64,000 bases of DNA. It comes from Aquarana catesbeiana (taxonomy: Eukaryota > Chordata > Amphibia > Anura > Ranidae). The notes beneath the pieces are model-generated. The model saw nothing but the letters and a program-made list of their open reading frames with translations, searched no databases and was not told where the DNA came from. Within the stretch, counting starts at the first letter, position 1, and every line of letters starts with the position of its first letter. The position numbers were made by a program, and so were the translations under genes. Below are positions 33,607 to 43,975 of the stretch, one piece after another. The stretch is taken from the NCBI RefSeq assembly GCF_042186555.1, contig NC_133324.1, forward strand, positions 137,180,156 to 137,244,155, read 5' to 3'.

Positions 33607-34123
33607 TTAAATGCTTGTTTAAAAACTGCAATTCCTTTGCAGACTGCACTTCTCTATGCCTCAGCAGTAGACTGTCCCTCTGTGTCTTCATGTCCAGTGG
33701 GGGCTATTGGCCTTGCTTCGGTCTCGAGGATGTCAGTCGGCATCCGACCTCCAGAGCATAGGGTAGAAGAAGCTGCTGGGACTGCAGTGCTGGGTAAGAC
33801 TATCTAGACCTAAACAAACATTTAGCCCTTGCTGTGCTGGGGCAGCTCCACTGCAATGGAAGATTGTTACTTTCTTTGGGGTCAGTTTGATTAAATTATA
33901 ACTAAAGGCAAAAGTTTTTTTTTGTTGTGGATGGAGTGGAGTTAGATTAGAACGCTTGTCAGTTTTTATTGCTGTCTGTGCCCCCCGTTCACCCTCGGAG
34001 ATTCACCCTCTCTATTTGTCCTGATTACCATTATCATTAAAAGTAAAAGAAAATCCCAAATTTTGGGTTGTCCCCCCGAAAAGTAATATAGGGGAAATCT
34101 TCTAATAGTTCTGGTGACCTGGG

Positions 34124-34565
34124 CAGGGCCATCCTAATAGCATCATGGTCCCCATGGAGAAAGTAATGCACTGGGCCCCTACCAGCCTGCCCCGCCCCAA
34201 TTTACGCACCTATTCTCAAGAATTAGTTGATAAAACTAAACATATATTTATTAGTACTTTAAATAAAATCTATTTTAAACAATATAACAAGCATTCAATA
34301 AATCAAAGACAAATCAACACAAAGGGCACAGTACAGGGTTGGAGACAGAAGGGCATAGTACAGGGGAATCAGGAGGGCACAATACTGGGATCAGGAGGGC
34401 ACAACACAGGTTCCAGAATGCTGCTCAGGACATGGCCATCCTGGGACAACTTAGTAAAAAGCTTGACTGGTCTGGCAAATCTGGGACAGTTGGTATGTAT
34501 GATGTAATGCAAGAATATCATGGGGCCCCCTATGCACCTTGTGCCCATGCATTAAGACAGCCCTG
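34124..34565. mobile_element. hAT-type MITE (CAGGGC ends)
   Basis: cagggccatcctaatag is mirrored by attaagacagccctg. Flanks gacctggg (34116-34123) and gacatggg (34566-34573) agree at 7 of 8 bases, the length expected of hAT. The interior has an iterated motif: gggcacagtacaggg, gggcatagtacagggg, gggcacaatactggg and gggcacaacacagg, about four imperfect copies at 34324-34410. Confidence 0.8.
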
Positions 34566-34711
34566 GACATGGGGGTCCCCAAGGAATTCTTTTAATTTGC
34601 AGGGATTTCCTCTAACTTCCTGTTTGGCTATGGGACAGGAAGCGAAGGGATATCTCTGCAATGGGACACAGATGGCAAAATAAAAATCTGACAGGAGTTA
34701 TAACCATCCCT

Positions 34712-35129
34712 TAAGGCCCGTACACACGATCAGAAAATTGGAAGTAAAATTTCGTCCGATGAACGATCTGCCGATTTTCTGATCGTTAGTATGGTGCTTT
34801 CGACAGCCGATTACGAATTTTCAGACGTCAAAAACTGGATGTACATGCTCTAAAACTTTTTTTGTAGGTGAACACAATGTCCAATTTTCATTTTCAATCA
34901 GTACAGCTTTCGTCCGAAAAAAATGGTAAGAGCAAGACTACGCATGTTTAGAAATTAAAGAACACATACAAAACAATTCAACACATGACATCACTTCTGA
35001 AGTTGAATTCTGTCATATGAGAATTTTCTTATGTTGAGTAACCACTTCACTTTCGATGGGAGACTAGCAGCATACAGAAAAAACGGACGAAAATTTGTGC
35101 GATAATCTGATCGTGTGTACCCGGCTTAA
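34712..35129. mobile_element. GGCCCGTACACACGATC MITE (nested)
   Basis: taaggcccgtacacacgatc is mirrored by gatcgtgtgtacccggctta. Inner pairs include cgtccgatgaacgat-like and cggacgaaaattt-like motifs. It is related in end sequence to 42460-42831. Confidence 0.85.
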
Positions 35130-35339
35130 CTCTATCCCAAATGAAAAAAAAAGTTTTGCCTATAGTTTTACTTTAAGTAATTTACACATAAAAAGGAAGT
35201 GGCCGGCTCTTGTTTGATGTTTTAACTACTTTTGGGTGGAACTGCAGGTGACCATAGAAGGATCGAAATTCGGTGAGTTCAGCAGTAGCCACTGCAGTTG
35301 GTTGAACGAGAAAAACTGAACCATGTATGGCCAGCTTAA

Positions 35340-35997
35340 AGTAGTTGTAAACTCTGTTACACAACTTTTATCCACAGGTAAGCCTACAATAAGGCTTACC
35401 TATAGGTACCGTGAATATCTCCTAAACTTGCACAGTTCAGGAGATATTCACTGCCGACGTCATTGGCACATGCGCAGTGAAGAAACGGCCTGCTCATGCT
35501 GTTTCTTTAGGAGCCGCGTGGGAGTGAAGTCATTGTGGCTTCAGCCAATCACAGCGCCAGTGCCCGCGAACCCGGAAATAGCTCTGGGAGACATGTCACT
35601 GGTCACAGCGGTGTGCGGGGACCGCTGTAACAGCTTTGATCTAAGGTAAGTATTTCATAATGAGCTAGTATGCGATGCATACTAGCTAATTGGGGTTTAT
35701 TTACTAAAGGCATATCCACTTTGCACTACAAGCGCACTTGGAAGTGCAGTTGCTTTAGATCTGAGGGGAAGATGTGAAATGAGGGGAAGCTCTGCTGATT
35801 TTATCATCCAATCATGTACAATCAAAAATGTTGTTTTTTTATTTTCCTTGCATGTCCCCCTCAGATCTACAGCGACTGCACTTCCAAGTGCACTTGTAGT
35901 GCAAAGTGGATTTGCCTTTAGTAAATAGCCCCCATTATGCCTTTGTCTTGCAGGTTTTTTTTTTTTTTTGGTTTTTTTTTTTGAGTTTACAATCACT
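35340..35997 (+). mobile_element. TTAA MITE with intron-like hairpin (copy 3)
   Basis: ttaaagtagttgtaaactct at 35336 and gagtttacaatcactttaa at the right. The hairpin arm gctagtatgcgatgcatact is followed by the insertion 35692-35933, after which attatgcctttgtcttgcag resumes, as in copy 2. Confidence 0.85.
35692..35933. mobile_element. GGGGTTTATTTACTAAAGG MITE inside copy 3
   Basis: tggggtttatttactaaagg and ctttagtaaatagccccc are the ends; gcactacaagcgcacttgg is mirrored by cacttgtagtgc. Immediate flanks att (left) and att (right), compared with the uninterrupted agctcattatgcc of copy 2, indicate a 3-bp target duplication. Confidence 0.9.
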
Positions 35998-36001
35998 TTA
36001 A

Positions 36002-36902
36002 GAGAATCTGGACACATTTTTAAAAAGTGGAACAAATTCACAAATGAACCCTTTTTTTTCCCAGAGATTTAATGTTATAGTGCAATATTTAGTGCTGGTC
36101 TGGTACATTTGAGCAGGGATATTGAATAAGTAATTATCCCGACCAGTTAACACTGCAACATTTTTATTGCCAGTCTCTGGGAATTATGAAAGAAATGGCA
36201 TAATTTTACCCTCTAGTCTTGCCCTGTAAACCTGTCAAGCAGGCTTCTTGTTTATTCTGTGTTTAGTATGTAAAGAGATAGAATTGATTTGATTAAGACT
36301 ACCAAGAAAGTGAAATATTATACTTCATGACTACATGAAACAATTGTTAGGAACTCAGAAAGCGCTGTCTGAGGTCCCTCTATCAAGCACTGGTTAATTG
36401 GAGACTTTGACAATGGTCTACAGAGCGGAAGGTTCTGTTGTCCTGGGAAATCTGCGGTTGCAATTACTCGTCATGTCATTTGTGTAACATTAAAACAAAA
36501 CCACACAATCGTCCAAGTTTCTCTGAGAAGACAAAGGCTTTCTAATGGGAGTGGAGAGAGAGAAGTTTGTATTAATCACTGTGTAAACCATACTTGTATA
36601 AATAAACCGGCCACACCATCTTCGGTTTGCCTCCAACTACAATAATTATGTAATCTCCCAAGCTCTTTCTTCGGCATACACACAAAGCATATGCTGCATC
36701 TTTAAACAATGGCTGGGGTTTAATCTCAGCAGAAGGGAACAATGTTTGTCAGAGTGTGGCACTGAATGCTGTGAGTCCAGATATCCCGCTTCATAGATTT
36801 ATTTATAACATACTCCTCCACTGCAGCTAATTCCTCTATCTGCTGATTTCCTACATTTTTACCTTTTTTTTTTTTTTGTACAATCATCGACTGTTACATG
36901 GA
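36002..36902. other. Repeat-free stretch, possible conserved non-coding DNA
   Basis: About 900 bp without any of the repeat signatures seen elsewhere, apart from an oligo-T at 36866-36879. No frame has a domain. In such repeat-dense DNA a unique stretch could be under constraint, but I cannot test conservation. Confidence 0.3.
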
Positions 36903-37200
36903 TTAAAGTGTTACTAAACCCACAACAGTAAAATCAGCCTGTATATGCAGCATAGCATGCTTGCTATACTCACTGTGGAACTTAAGGGGTTAATCCCTCC
37001 TTAAGTGGGTGACAGTCAGGAGGGGTAGAGGGGGAAGTGCCAGAGAGGCCGATCCAGGACTGGAGCATCCCATTGAGTGCCATTGGTGAAACCAGTCAGG
37101 GACCAGCACTGCTGGAGATGAGGGACTCTCCTAGCTGCCAGGGGAAGAACTCCTCCAGTGAGAGTGGGGGGCAGCAAAGGGAAAGGAAAGACAGATTCTG

Positions 37201-37701
37201 GTGGTAGGGGACTCAATTCTTAGAAGGACAGAGAGGGCAATCTGTAACCAAGACCTGAAGTGCCGAACAGTATGTTGTCTACCGGGCGCTCGGGTTCGGC
37301 ACATCATGGATCTTGTGGACAGATTACTGGGAGGGGCTGGGGAAGACCCGGCTGTCATGGTGCACGTTGGCACCAATGACAAAGTCAGAGGCAGATGGAG
37401 TGTCCTAAAGAACGATTTTAGGGACTTAGGAGCTAAATTGAGGAAAAGGACCTCCAAGGTAGTATTCTCAGGAATATTACCGGTACATCGAGCCACACCA
37501 GAAAGGAAGAGGGAGATTAGGGAAGTAAACAAGTGGCTGAAGAGCTGGTGTAGTAAGGAGGGGTTTGGGTTCCTGGAGGACTGGGCCGACTTCTCAGTCG
37601 GTAACCGGTACTATAGAAGGGACGGACTGCACCTAAATGAGGAGGGTGCAGATCTGCTGGGAATGAAGATGGCCAAAAAGTTAGAGGGGTTTTTAAACTA
37701 G
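37201..37701 (+). CDS. CR1 LINE ORF1, SGNH/GDSL-type esterase-like domain
   Basis: About 166 codons; the frame continues upstream in the same phase (ILVVGDSILRR), so the real start lies 5' of 37201. It shows the SGNH hydrolase blocks in order: GDS near residue 3-5 (catalytic Ser), VHVGTND near residues 54-60 (block III), and DGLHLN near residues 140-145 (catalytic Asp and His). CR1 and related LINEs are known to encode such an esterase in ORF1, thought to aid membrane or RNP association. The segment has no internal stop. A zinc-knuckle or coiled-coil portion may precede it but is not in this frame. Confidence 0.85.
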   Translation: MVGDSILRRTERAICNQDLKCRTVCCLPGARVRHIMDLVDRLLGGAGEDPAVMVHVGTNDKVRGRWSVLKNDFRDLGAKLRKRTSKVVFSGILPVHRATPERKREIREVNKWLKSWCSKEGFGFLEDWADFSVGNRYYRRDGLHLNEEGADLLGMKMAKKLEGFLN

Positions 37702-37808
37702 GCGATGGGGGGGAGGGTACAGAGGCAGAGATAGCCAGTGCGGAAGATATTCCAGAGGGTAGTATTGGGGGCATTAGTGGCAGGTTAACCAAAGCACAAA
37801 AACACAAG

Positions 37809-39317
37809 GTGAGTATAGTAGCAAGTCCTAGTTGCAATCTCGAAACACCCAATACGAGGACAATATGCGACCGGTCTAAACTATGTGGTATGTTCACCAA
37901 TGCCAGGAGCATGGCGGACAAGATGGGTGAACTAGAGATACTGTTGTACGAGGAGGATTTGGATTTTGTGGGAATTTCAGAGACCTGGTTCAACAGCTCT
38001 CATGATTGGCTGGCAAACATTCAAGGGTATACCCTTTATTGCAAGGATAGGGAGGGTAAAAAAGGGGGAGGGGTATGCCTATATATCAAGAATAATGTAC
38101 AAGTGAATGTGAGAGATGACATCACTGAGGGGGCTAGGGAGGAGGTGGAATCCTTATGGGTAGAGCTCCAAAGGGATGAAGCTAAGGGGAAAATAATACT
38201 GGGAGTATGCTATAGGCCCCCTAACCTGAGGGAGGAAGTGGAGACGGATCTCCTATTACAAATTGGATTAGCAGCAAGGATGGGAAGTGTTATCATAATG
38301 GGGGATTTTAATTATCCAGACATAGACTGGGTGGAGGGAACCGCGCATTCATTTAAGGCTCGCCAATTCCTTAATGTCTTGCAGGACAATTTTATGGGTC
38401 AGATGGTAGACGCACCAACTAGAAATAAAACATTACTGGATCTACTGATTACCAACAATACAGACCTGATCACGGATGTGGAAATACGGGGCAATTTAGG
38501 TAGCAGCGATCACAGGTCAATTAGTTTCAGTATAAATCACACAAATAGGAAACATAAAGGGAATACAAAGACACTGAATTTCAAAAGAGCCAGCTTCCCT
38601 AAACTACAAACCTTGCTAAAAGGCATAAACTGGGATAAAATATTAGGAACAAAGAATACGGAGGAGAGATGGGTTTGCTTTAAGAGCATATTAAATAAGG
38701 GCATAAGCCAATGTATCCCATTGGGTAATAACTTTAAAAGAGCGAACAAAAGTCCTGGATGGCTTAACTCCAATGTAAAAATGCATATAAAAGCAAAGCA
38801 GAAGGCCTTCAAAAAATACAAGGTTGAGGGATCATCCTCAGCATTCAGACTTTATAAAGAATGCAACAGGAAATGTAAGGGTGCAATTAGGACGGCTAAG
38901 ATAGAACATGAAAGACACATAGCGGAGGAGAGCAAAAAAAATCCCAAGAAATTCTTTAAGTATGTAAACAGTAAAAAAGGGAGGACAGACCATATTGGCC
39001 CCATAAAGAATGAGGAAGGACATCTGGTTACAAAGGATGGGGAGATGGCAAAGGTATTGAATTTATTCTTCTCCTCAGTCTTCACGAGTGAATCAGGGGG
39101 CTTCAGTAACCAAAACTGCAGTGTTTATCCTCATGACACAACACAGGAAGCACCTCCATGGTTAACAGAGGACGGAATTAAAATTAGACTTGAGAAACTT
39201 AACATTAATAAATCACCACAACATACAGGGATATACAATGTAATACTGACACATAATCACACACATAGGTTGGACTTGATGGACTTGTGTCTTTTTTCAA
39301 CCTCACCTACTATGTAA
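37809..39317 (+). pseudogene. CR1 LINE ORF2: endonuclease intact, reverse transcriptase deleted
   Basis: 502 codons. Residues 25-240 match the apurinic-type endonuclease of non-LTR retrotransposons: TNARSM, GISETWFN (catalytic Glu), GGGVCLYIK, ILGVCYRPPN, IIMGDFNYPDIDW (Asp, Asn) and SDHRSI (final Asp-His). Residues 280-460 are the linker that precedes reverse transcriptase (KKFFKYVNSKKGR, LNLFFSSVFT). After KLNINKSP the frame jumps to the 3' UTR (HRLDLMDLCLFSTSPTM), so the whole polymerase domain with the catalytic YADD-type motif is absent. The element cannot copy itself. Confidence 0.9.
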
Positions 39318-39729
39318 CTATGTAAATCCTCTGCATTGTGTAAAAAGGCTGTTTTATCCTGTATGCATAGATCCTCCCCCTCCTGCACATCTGGAGAAGG
39401 CCAGCTAACACAGGCAGAGTAGCCGACCTGCACATGCTCAGTTGTGTCTTTTATGCTGGAGAGTACAGTTACTTGTTCTCAGAGATAGCCAGGTCACATG
39501 ATATTGACATCACACATGTAGGCGTGTCTACAGGCTGTAGTGGAAATCTCCTCCTTCCTGATCTCTTAGCACTGGAGAAACTGTGGAGTTTATCATGTAA
39601 CCGTGGTATACAGATCACCCAAAAAGGTATATAGTGGAAATATTTTTATGTAAAAAGAGGATTTATAAGCTGTGGGCACTGTGGGGGGGCGGGTGAACTA
39701 TTTTCATATTACTGGGTTTAGTAACACAT

Positions 39730-40228
39730 TTGAATGAATATGCCATTAAAGTTGAGCTGAGGCTTTGGTCATGTAATATATTGCAGTTTAAAAGTACTTA
39801 GATGTGGCAGCTGCATTAGTTTTCTTTTTCTAAGCCTTTTGTTTGTCTTTATTTTCTCCTGGTGATCCTGCCAGTAAGGGCTAAATCACACTATTTGTGG
39901 TGAGCAGCATTTTACTTAGACAATCACCGCTAGGACACACACACAAAACAATTCACACTGAAATACAATCTGCAGCTGTGCTGCAGCAATTTGTGATACA
40001 ATGCAGACATGCTGCATTTTATCGCAGTGCACTGTACAGAATTGCTTGTCACTATACATTAGCACAGCCCATTGCACTGCTGTACAGTGACATAATGTAG
40101 TGTCACTTTTATGCACTTCAAATAAAGTTTCTTCAAAAAAAGGAGTTGTGTGTTGTACTGAATTGCACGACATCCCTTTCCCTACTGCAATTGGAACAGA
40201 CAGCTGCCGGACAGTAAATTGCTGCAGT
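39730..40228. other. AT-rich repeat fragment, no gene
   Basis: 39750-39890 resembles 9673-9830 in motif order and spacing (ttttctttttctaagcc, cctggtgatcctgccagt). The remainder has mirrored gctgcagcaatttgtgatac/ gtatcac-like motifs of unknown origin. Confidence 0.35.
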
Positions 40229-40232
40229 TTAA

Positions 40233-40500
40233 AGTGATTGTAAACTTCCTTTTTTTTAAATGAATAAACATGTCATACTTACCTGTTCTGTGGAATGGTT
40301 TTTCACAAAACAACCTCCATCCACATCGTCTGGGGTCCCCCACTGGAACTGCTGGCTCCACGACTTCGGGGACTGCCTCCATAGAAAGCCTTCACAGACA
40401 GCACGTGAGAGGGGAGAGAGTGGAGAGAGCAGCTGTTCTCTGGCACAGTGCTGGCTTAGTTAAGTATAGGGGGGGCTGGGGGGGAACTCATGTGTAGGCA
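40233..40500. mobile_element. Left part of a TTAAAGTGATTGTAAAC MITE
   Basis: ttaaagtgattgtaaacttc at 40229 and catgtcatacttacctgttc match the family at 28036. The GC-rich body follows, but no right end is found, so the copy is truncated. Confidence 0.6.
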
Positions 40501-41627
40501 GGTGCAGTCTACTTTCTCTACTGCAGGTGGCACTATCTGCAGCAACACTGCAGTTGGGGAGGAAGTCAGGAGCAACATGGTTCCTCTATGGTTTCCTTGG
40601 TCACTAAGAAAGCGATCTGATTGGATGCTGCTGCCCCATGTGTCTCTGGCGACCATCCAGGGTCAGGCAGAGCCTTTTTAAGGCCCTGGCTCCCAGGTTT
40701 GGCAAGTTGGTAGAGTAGGGACAGATACCCCGCCTGTGAGGGACAGTGCTAGTGCTAGGGAAGGGTTCCTGATGAGGAGGGTCACATCTCTTCTGAACAC
40801 CTCCCCGATTGGGCATGAGACAAACTAAAATTATATAGAACGTCCTGTGAGCCTCCACTAACAATAATAAACCAATAAATCCTCTTTGAATCAGCTGAAA
40901 GCGGTAAACATGTCTCATAAACAATGTAAAAGTACTAAAATCGCATTAAGAACGCTGCGCTATCAAAGGTATAAGCAAAAAGCCTCTGAACTGGTAAAAA
41001 TATATCCTCTACACCGTGGTAATAATAATGTATAAAATATATGATGAAAAATATATAAAAAGACACGTGCTTAATAGCCAAATAATAAAGTGACAATGTG
41101 CATTTATATAGTGATAAAAAATATTAAAGCAAATAAGTCTGTGGAAATCTAAATAGATCCAAATACTGGAATTTAAAAAAAATGCTTAAGTGCACTGTGC
41201 AAAGTTCAAATTGATCCAATTTACAGGTGCTGCACACTCCATGCGATTCAGTATGCTGTGAAAGTGATGCAATAATCAGACGCTGTGTTCTCACTCAGGT
41301 GCTCCCCCCCATGTAATGAAGGTTCACCTTAAAGTGTGTGACCTTGCTGTTAAGCTTAGTCAATACACACTTTGAAACCACTACAGGGTTCAACAGTGCA
41401 TCCGGGATCCTGGATCATTCGCCCATGTGCAATACCCAGGCGCCTCTGTGCGCCATTCTACATCAAGCAAAAAACGAATGGTGGAAACCGGCCGGTAACA
41501 GGATGGTATGTTGATCGTTCCTAACAGCTGATCTGCTAAGCGTGTCGTGCATTCTATTCCCTCTCTACCGATGCTGTCAGTCCGGCTGGAATCTGTTCTT
41601 CACGTTGTTGGAAACCGTGAGTGCATC
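40501..41627. other. Unclassified repeat-like DNA
   Basis: No gene recognised. 40917-41120 is AT-rich with ataaaaaatatataaaaag-like strings resembling 51115-51240, possibly a shared repeat. Confidence 0.3.
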
Positions 41628-41848
41628 TGGCTGGGTAGCCTTCCCCCCGTGTTTGTTGTGAACTGTTGCTACATTACTTCAATATAAGTTTTACATTGCA
41701 CCCAACTGTGTAGGTGTAGGTGGGGTGCAGCATGTGTGGCGGCAAAAATTCACACAGTTGAGTGCAATGTAAAACTTATATTGATGTAATCTAGCAAAAG
41801 TTCACAACAAACCTGGTGGGTATCCTGGTGGGAAGGCTACCCAGCCAG
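41628..41848. repeat. 220-bp inverted repeat (hairpin)
   Basis: ctggctgggtagccttcc is mirrored by ggaaggctacccagccag, then gtttgttgtgaactgttgct by ttttgcacaacaaac-like sequence, and aatataagttttacattgca by tgcaatgtaaaacttatatt. The loop is about 40 bp. It is probably a MITE, family unknown. Confidence 0.8.
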
Positions 41849-42459
41849 TGTACCTCCCCTCTCCTCTTCTCTATAAATTAGATGGAAGGGGTGTGCACTC
41901 CTCACAGATAGCTGGGAACAATGAAACTAATAACAGTCAGCACAGGGAGAGAACCGGAGGTTATCAACTGACACGATTTCTGGTGGGATCAATGGGTATT
42001 TTTTGCTTTCAATTATATAATTAAAGCAGAATAAAAAGAAAACATACGCAGTATGCATACATGTTTTAAACTAGCGGGTACAGAAAAATACATGTCAATC
42101 TGCCATAAATGCACTCAGCTCTTAAGTCCTGTTGTAGGCTGACAATTCACAGGATTTTTGTAGACTCAGATTGGTATCAGCCCTGCCAAGTTGCCAAGGC
42201 ACCAGTGACATTAACGAATCTGTAGTTCAGAACTGGAAGGGCTAATTAGACTCCATAAGACAGAACGTGTGTTCAGGACACAGAACAGCCCTGAATTTCT
42301 GGCATGATCAACAGGTATAGTTTTCCACTTATTGAACAAATAAAACAAAATATTTTCCATGGTGTAATTAACAGACCAAAAGTGAGCAATTAAGAGAAGA
42401 TCATTGACAAGGTTTACTTTCACTTTAAAGGGCACCCCCCCCCCCAACTACATATACTT
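41849..42459. other. No gene recognised
   Basis: Mixed sequence. ttactttcactttaaagggc near 42413-42431 looks like the right end of a TTAAAG-type element, followed by a C run (42435-42445). Confidence 0.3.
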
Positions 42460-42831
42460 ATGGCCCGTACACATGATCTGAATATCGTACGACAGATCGT
42501 AAACCTTTTTTGCTTAATAGTCGCAAGTAGAAATTGAATAGGTAAATAAAGTCATGAAAATTCTTGTACGACAGAAAAAAATAATCAGAAGTGATGTCAT
42601 GTGTTGTAATGCATTTGTATTGTATTTTCGGACGACAACTATACTGACTAAACAAAAATCGTACGATCTGGAATTGTACGAGGAAAATTTTCGTGCATGT
42701 CCAATCAAATAATATCGGATGAACTGTCGTGATCGGCTGTCGAAAGTAGTGTACACGCGATCTGAAAATCGTACGATTTTTCCTTGGATGACAGTTTTCG
42801 TACGATATTCGGATTGTGTGTACGGGCCATT
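42460..42831. mobile_element. GGCCCGTACACATGATC MITE
   Basis: tatggcccgtacacatgatc is mirrored by ggattgtgtgtacgggccat; atcgtacgacagatcgta and tcgtacgatattc continue the inverted repeats. Repeated cgtacga palindromes in the interior explain the open frames on the minus strand. Confidence 0.85.
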
Positions 42832-43459
42832 ACTTTCACTTAGCTGTCTTATCACTCCTTTTGGCTGCTGGGTATAAAGAGAAAGCTCCCACAAGTCAAC
42901 ACTATTGTTTAGTGATTAGCCACCCAACACTGTCAAACAAGTCAGCTGCACTCCAATGACACTCCAATGAAATCAACCCTCACAGAGATTTACTATTCCA
43001 ACATTCTCCACCCAAAAAGCGTTTAAATGAAACCTCTATGATTAAAGCTGATGCTTAGTGATTTTTTAAAAATCAACACCAGGGACCAGGAATGGTACTT
43101 ACATGAAAGAAGAGTGTCCCCTGTGCTGGTGGCCGCCATGTTCCTTGAAATCCTTAGTCTTCTACTGTACTGTTGGCAGGGCAGCCATCAGAAATTTTGG
43201 TGTCCCTAACACAGCTTTATGCCTGCCCCCCCCAGCCTGACCGCCAACATTCAACAGGGCCCGCACTCTGGTCATCTCACTGAATCCGCCCACTGACCAA
43301 CCCACTGAGTTATTCAGTGCCCCCACTTTTATTTTAACACTCTTACAACTTAATATATGAAAATGAAGTGTCTTCAATACTGTCAATGAGTTTGAGCAAA
43401 GAGACATCCGCTGTCTATGTCTATAGACACAGGTGTTACCATAGAAAGCGGCTTCCTTT
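42832..43459. other. No gene recognised
   Basis: Non-repetitive in appearance except for a duplicated gacactccaatga at 42958-42980. The 152-codon minus-strand frame (43162-43620) crosses into the MITE and SINE and is not a gene. Confidence 0.35.
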
Positions 43460-43975
43460 GGTGCGCACTTGCCAGAGAGGAGATGCCAGGAGCACCGACG
43501 GGGGACCCAAGAAGAGGAGGTTTGGGGCCCGTCTGTGAAATTCCATTGCACAGAGCAGATAAGTTTAATGTTTATTTTTTTTCCAAAAATTGGGCGGCAC
43601 AGTGGTGCAGTGGGTAGCACTCTTGCCTAGCAGTAAGAAGGGTCGCTGGTTCGAATCCCAACCACGACACTACCTGCCTGGAGTTTGCATGTTCTCCCTG
43701 TGTCTGCGTGGGTTTCCTCCGGGTACTCCGGTTTCCTCCCACACTCCAAAGACATGCTGGTAGGTTAATTGGATCCTGTCTAAATTGGCCCTAGTATAGG
43801 TATGAATGTGAGTTAGGGACCTTAGATTGTAAGCTCCTTGAGGGTATAGGGACTGATGTGAATGTATAATATATATGTAAAGCGCTGCGTAAATTGACGG
43901 CGCTATATAAGTACCTGAAATAAATAAATAAAAATAATAAATAAATAAAAAATGTTTGCATTTACAATCACTTTA
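43460..43975 (-). mobile_element. Inverted TTAAAGTGATTGTAAA MITE split by a SINE
   Basis: Read on the minus strand, the right part (ttaaagtgattgtaaatgca, 43955-43975) and the left part (gcacagagcagataagt, gaagaggagg) match the family at 17063 and 28036. The SINE at 43588 lies between. Confidence 0.7.
43588..43950 (+). mobile_element. tRNA-headed SINE with L2-type tail
   Basis: The head gggcggcacagtggtgcagt gives a tRNA A-box (gtgcagtgggtag) and B-box (ggttcgaatccc) for RNA polymerase III. The conserved central part, tgcatgttctccctgtgtc / tgcgtgggtttcctccggg, is of a kind found in several vertebrate SINEs. The 3' part (agattgtaagctcc, aaagcgctgcgtaaattgac) matches L2 LINE tails at 48516 and 55300, so L2 machinery probably mobilised it. 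The end is AT-rich (aataaataaataa). Flanking aaaaat strings suggest a target duplication. Confidence 0.9.

Larger units (their letters stand above)
33895..35172. mobile_element. TTAA MITE hosting two further insertions
   Basis: ttaaattataactaaaggca at 33891 is mirrored by tgcctatagttttactttaa ending at 35176. The reading continues across a hAT-type insertion (34124-34565) and a TACACACGATC-type MITE (34712-35129). Without them the host would be about 420 bp, a normal MITE size. Confidence 0.8.
36997..39324 (+). mobile_element. CR1-type LINE, internally deleted
   Basis: Order: a 5' region, ORF1 (37201-37701) with an esterase-like domain, ORF2 (37809-39317) with an endonuclease domain, then a deletion of the reverse transcriptase, then a CR1 3' end. 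The final segment (ggttggacttgatggacttg, then tatgtaactatgta) matches the CR1 3' terminus style with its short terminal tandem repeat. The intact 5' half is unusual because CR1 copies are usually 5'-truncated. The deletion joint is near 39221-39225. Confidence 0.9.
36907..39729. mobile_element. MITE split by a CR1 LINE
   Basis: ttaaagtgttactaaaccca at 36903 is mirrored by tactgggtttagtaacac near 39728. The host resumes at aatcctctgcattgtgtaaa (about 39324) after the CR1 insertion, and aatcc is present on both sides of the LINE (36992 and 39324). The right-hand TTAA is lost. Confidence 0.75.

Noticed and set aside
37517..37993. 158-codon minus-strand frame
   Set aside because: Antisense shadow of the CR1 ORF1 and ORF2 region.
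43162..43620. 152-codon minus-strand frame
   Set aside because: It runs from unique sequence through a MITE into the SINE head and has no domain.
43620..43665. tRNA gene
   Set aside because: A and B box motifs are present, but they belong to a SINE head; no complete cloverleaf could be drawn and the sequence continues into an L2 tail.
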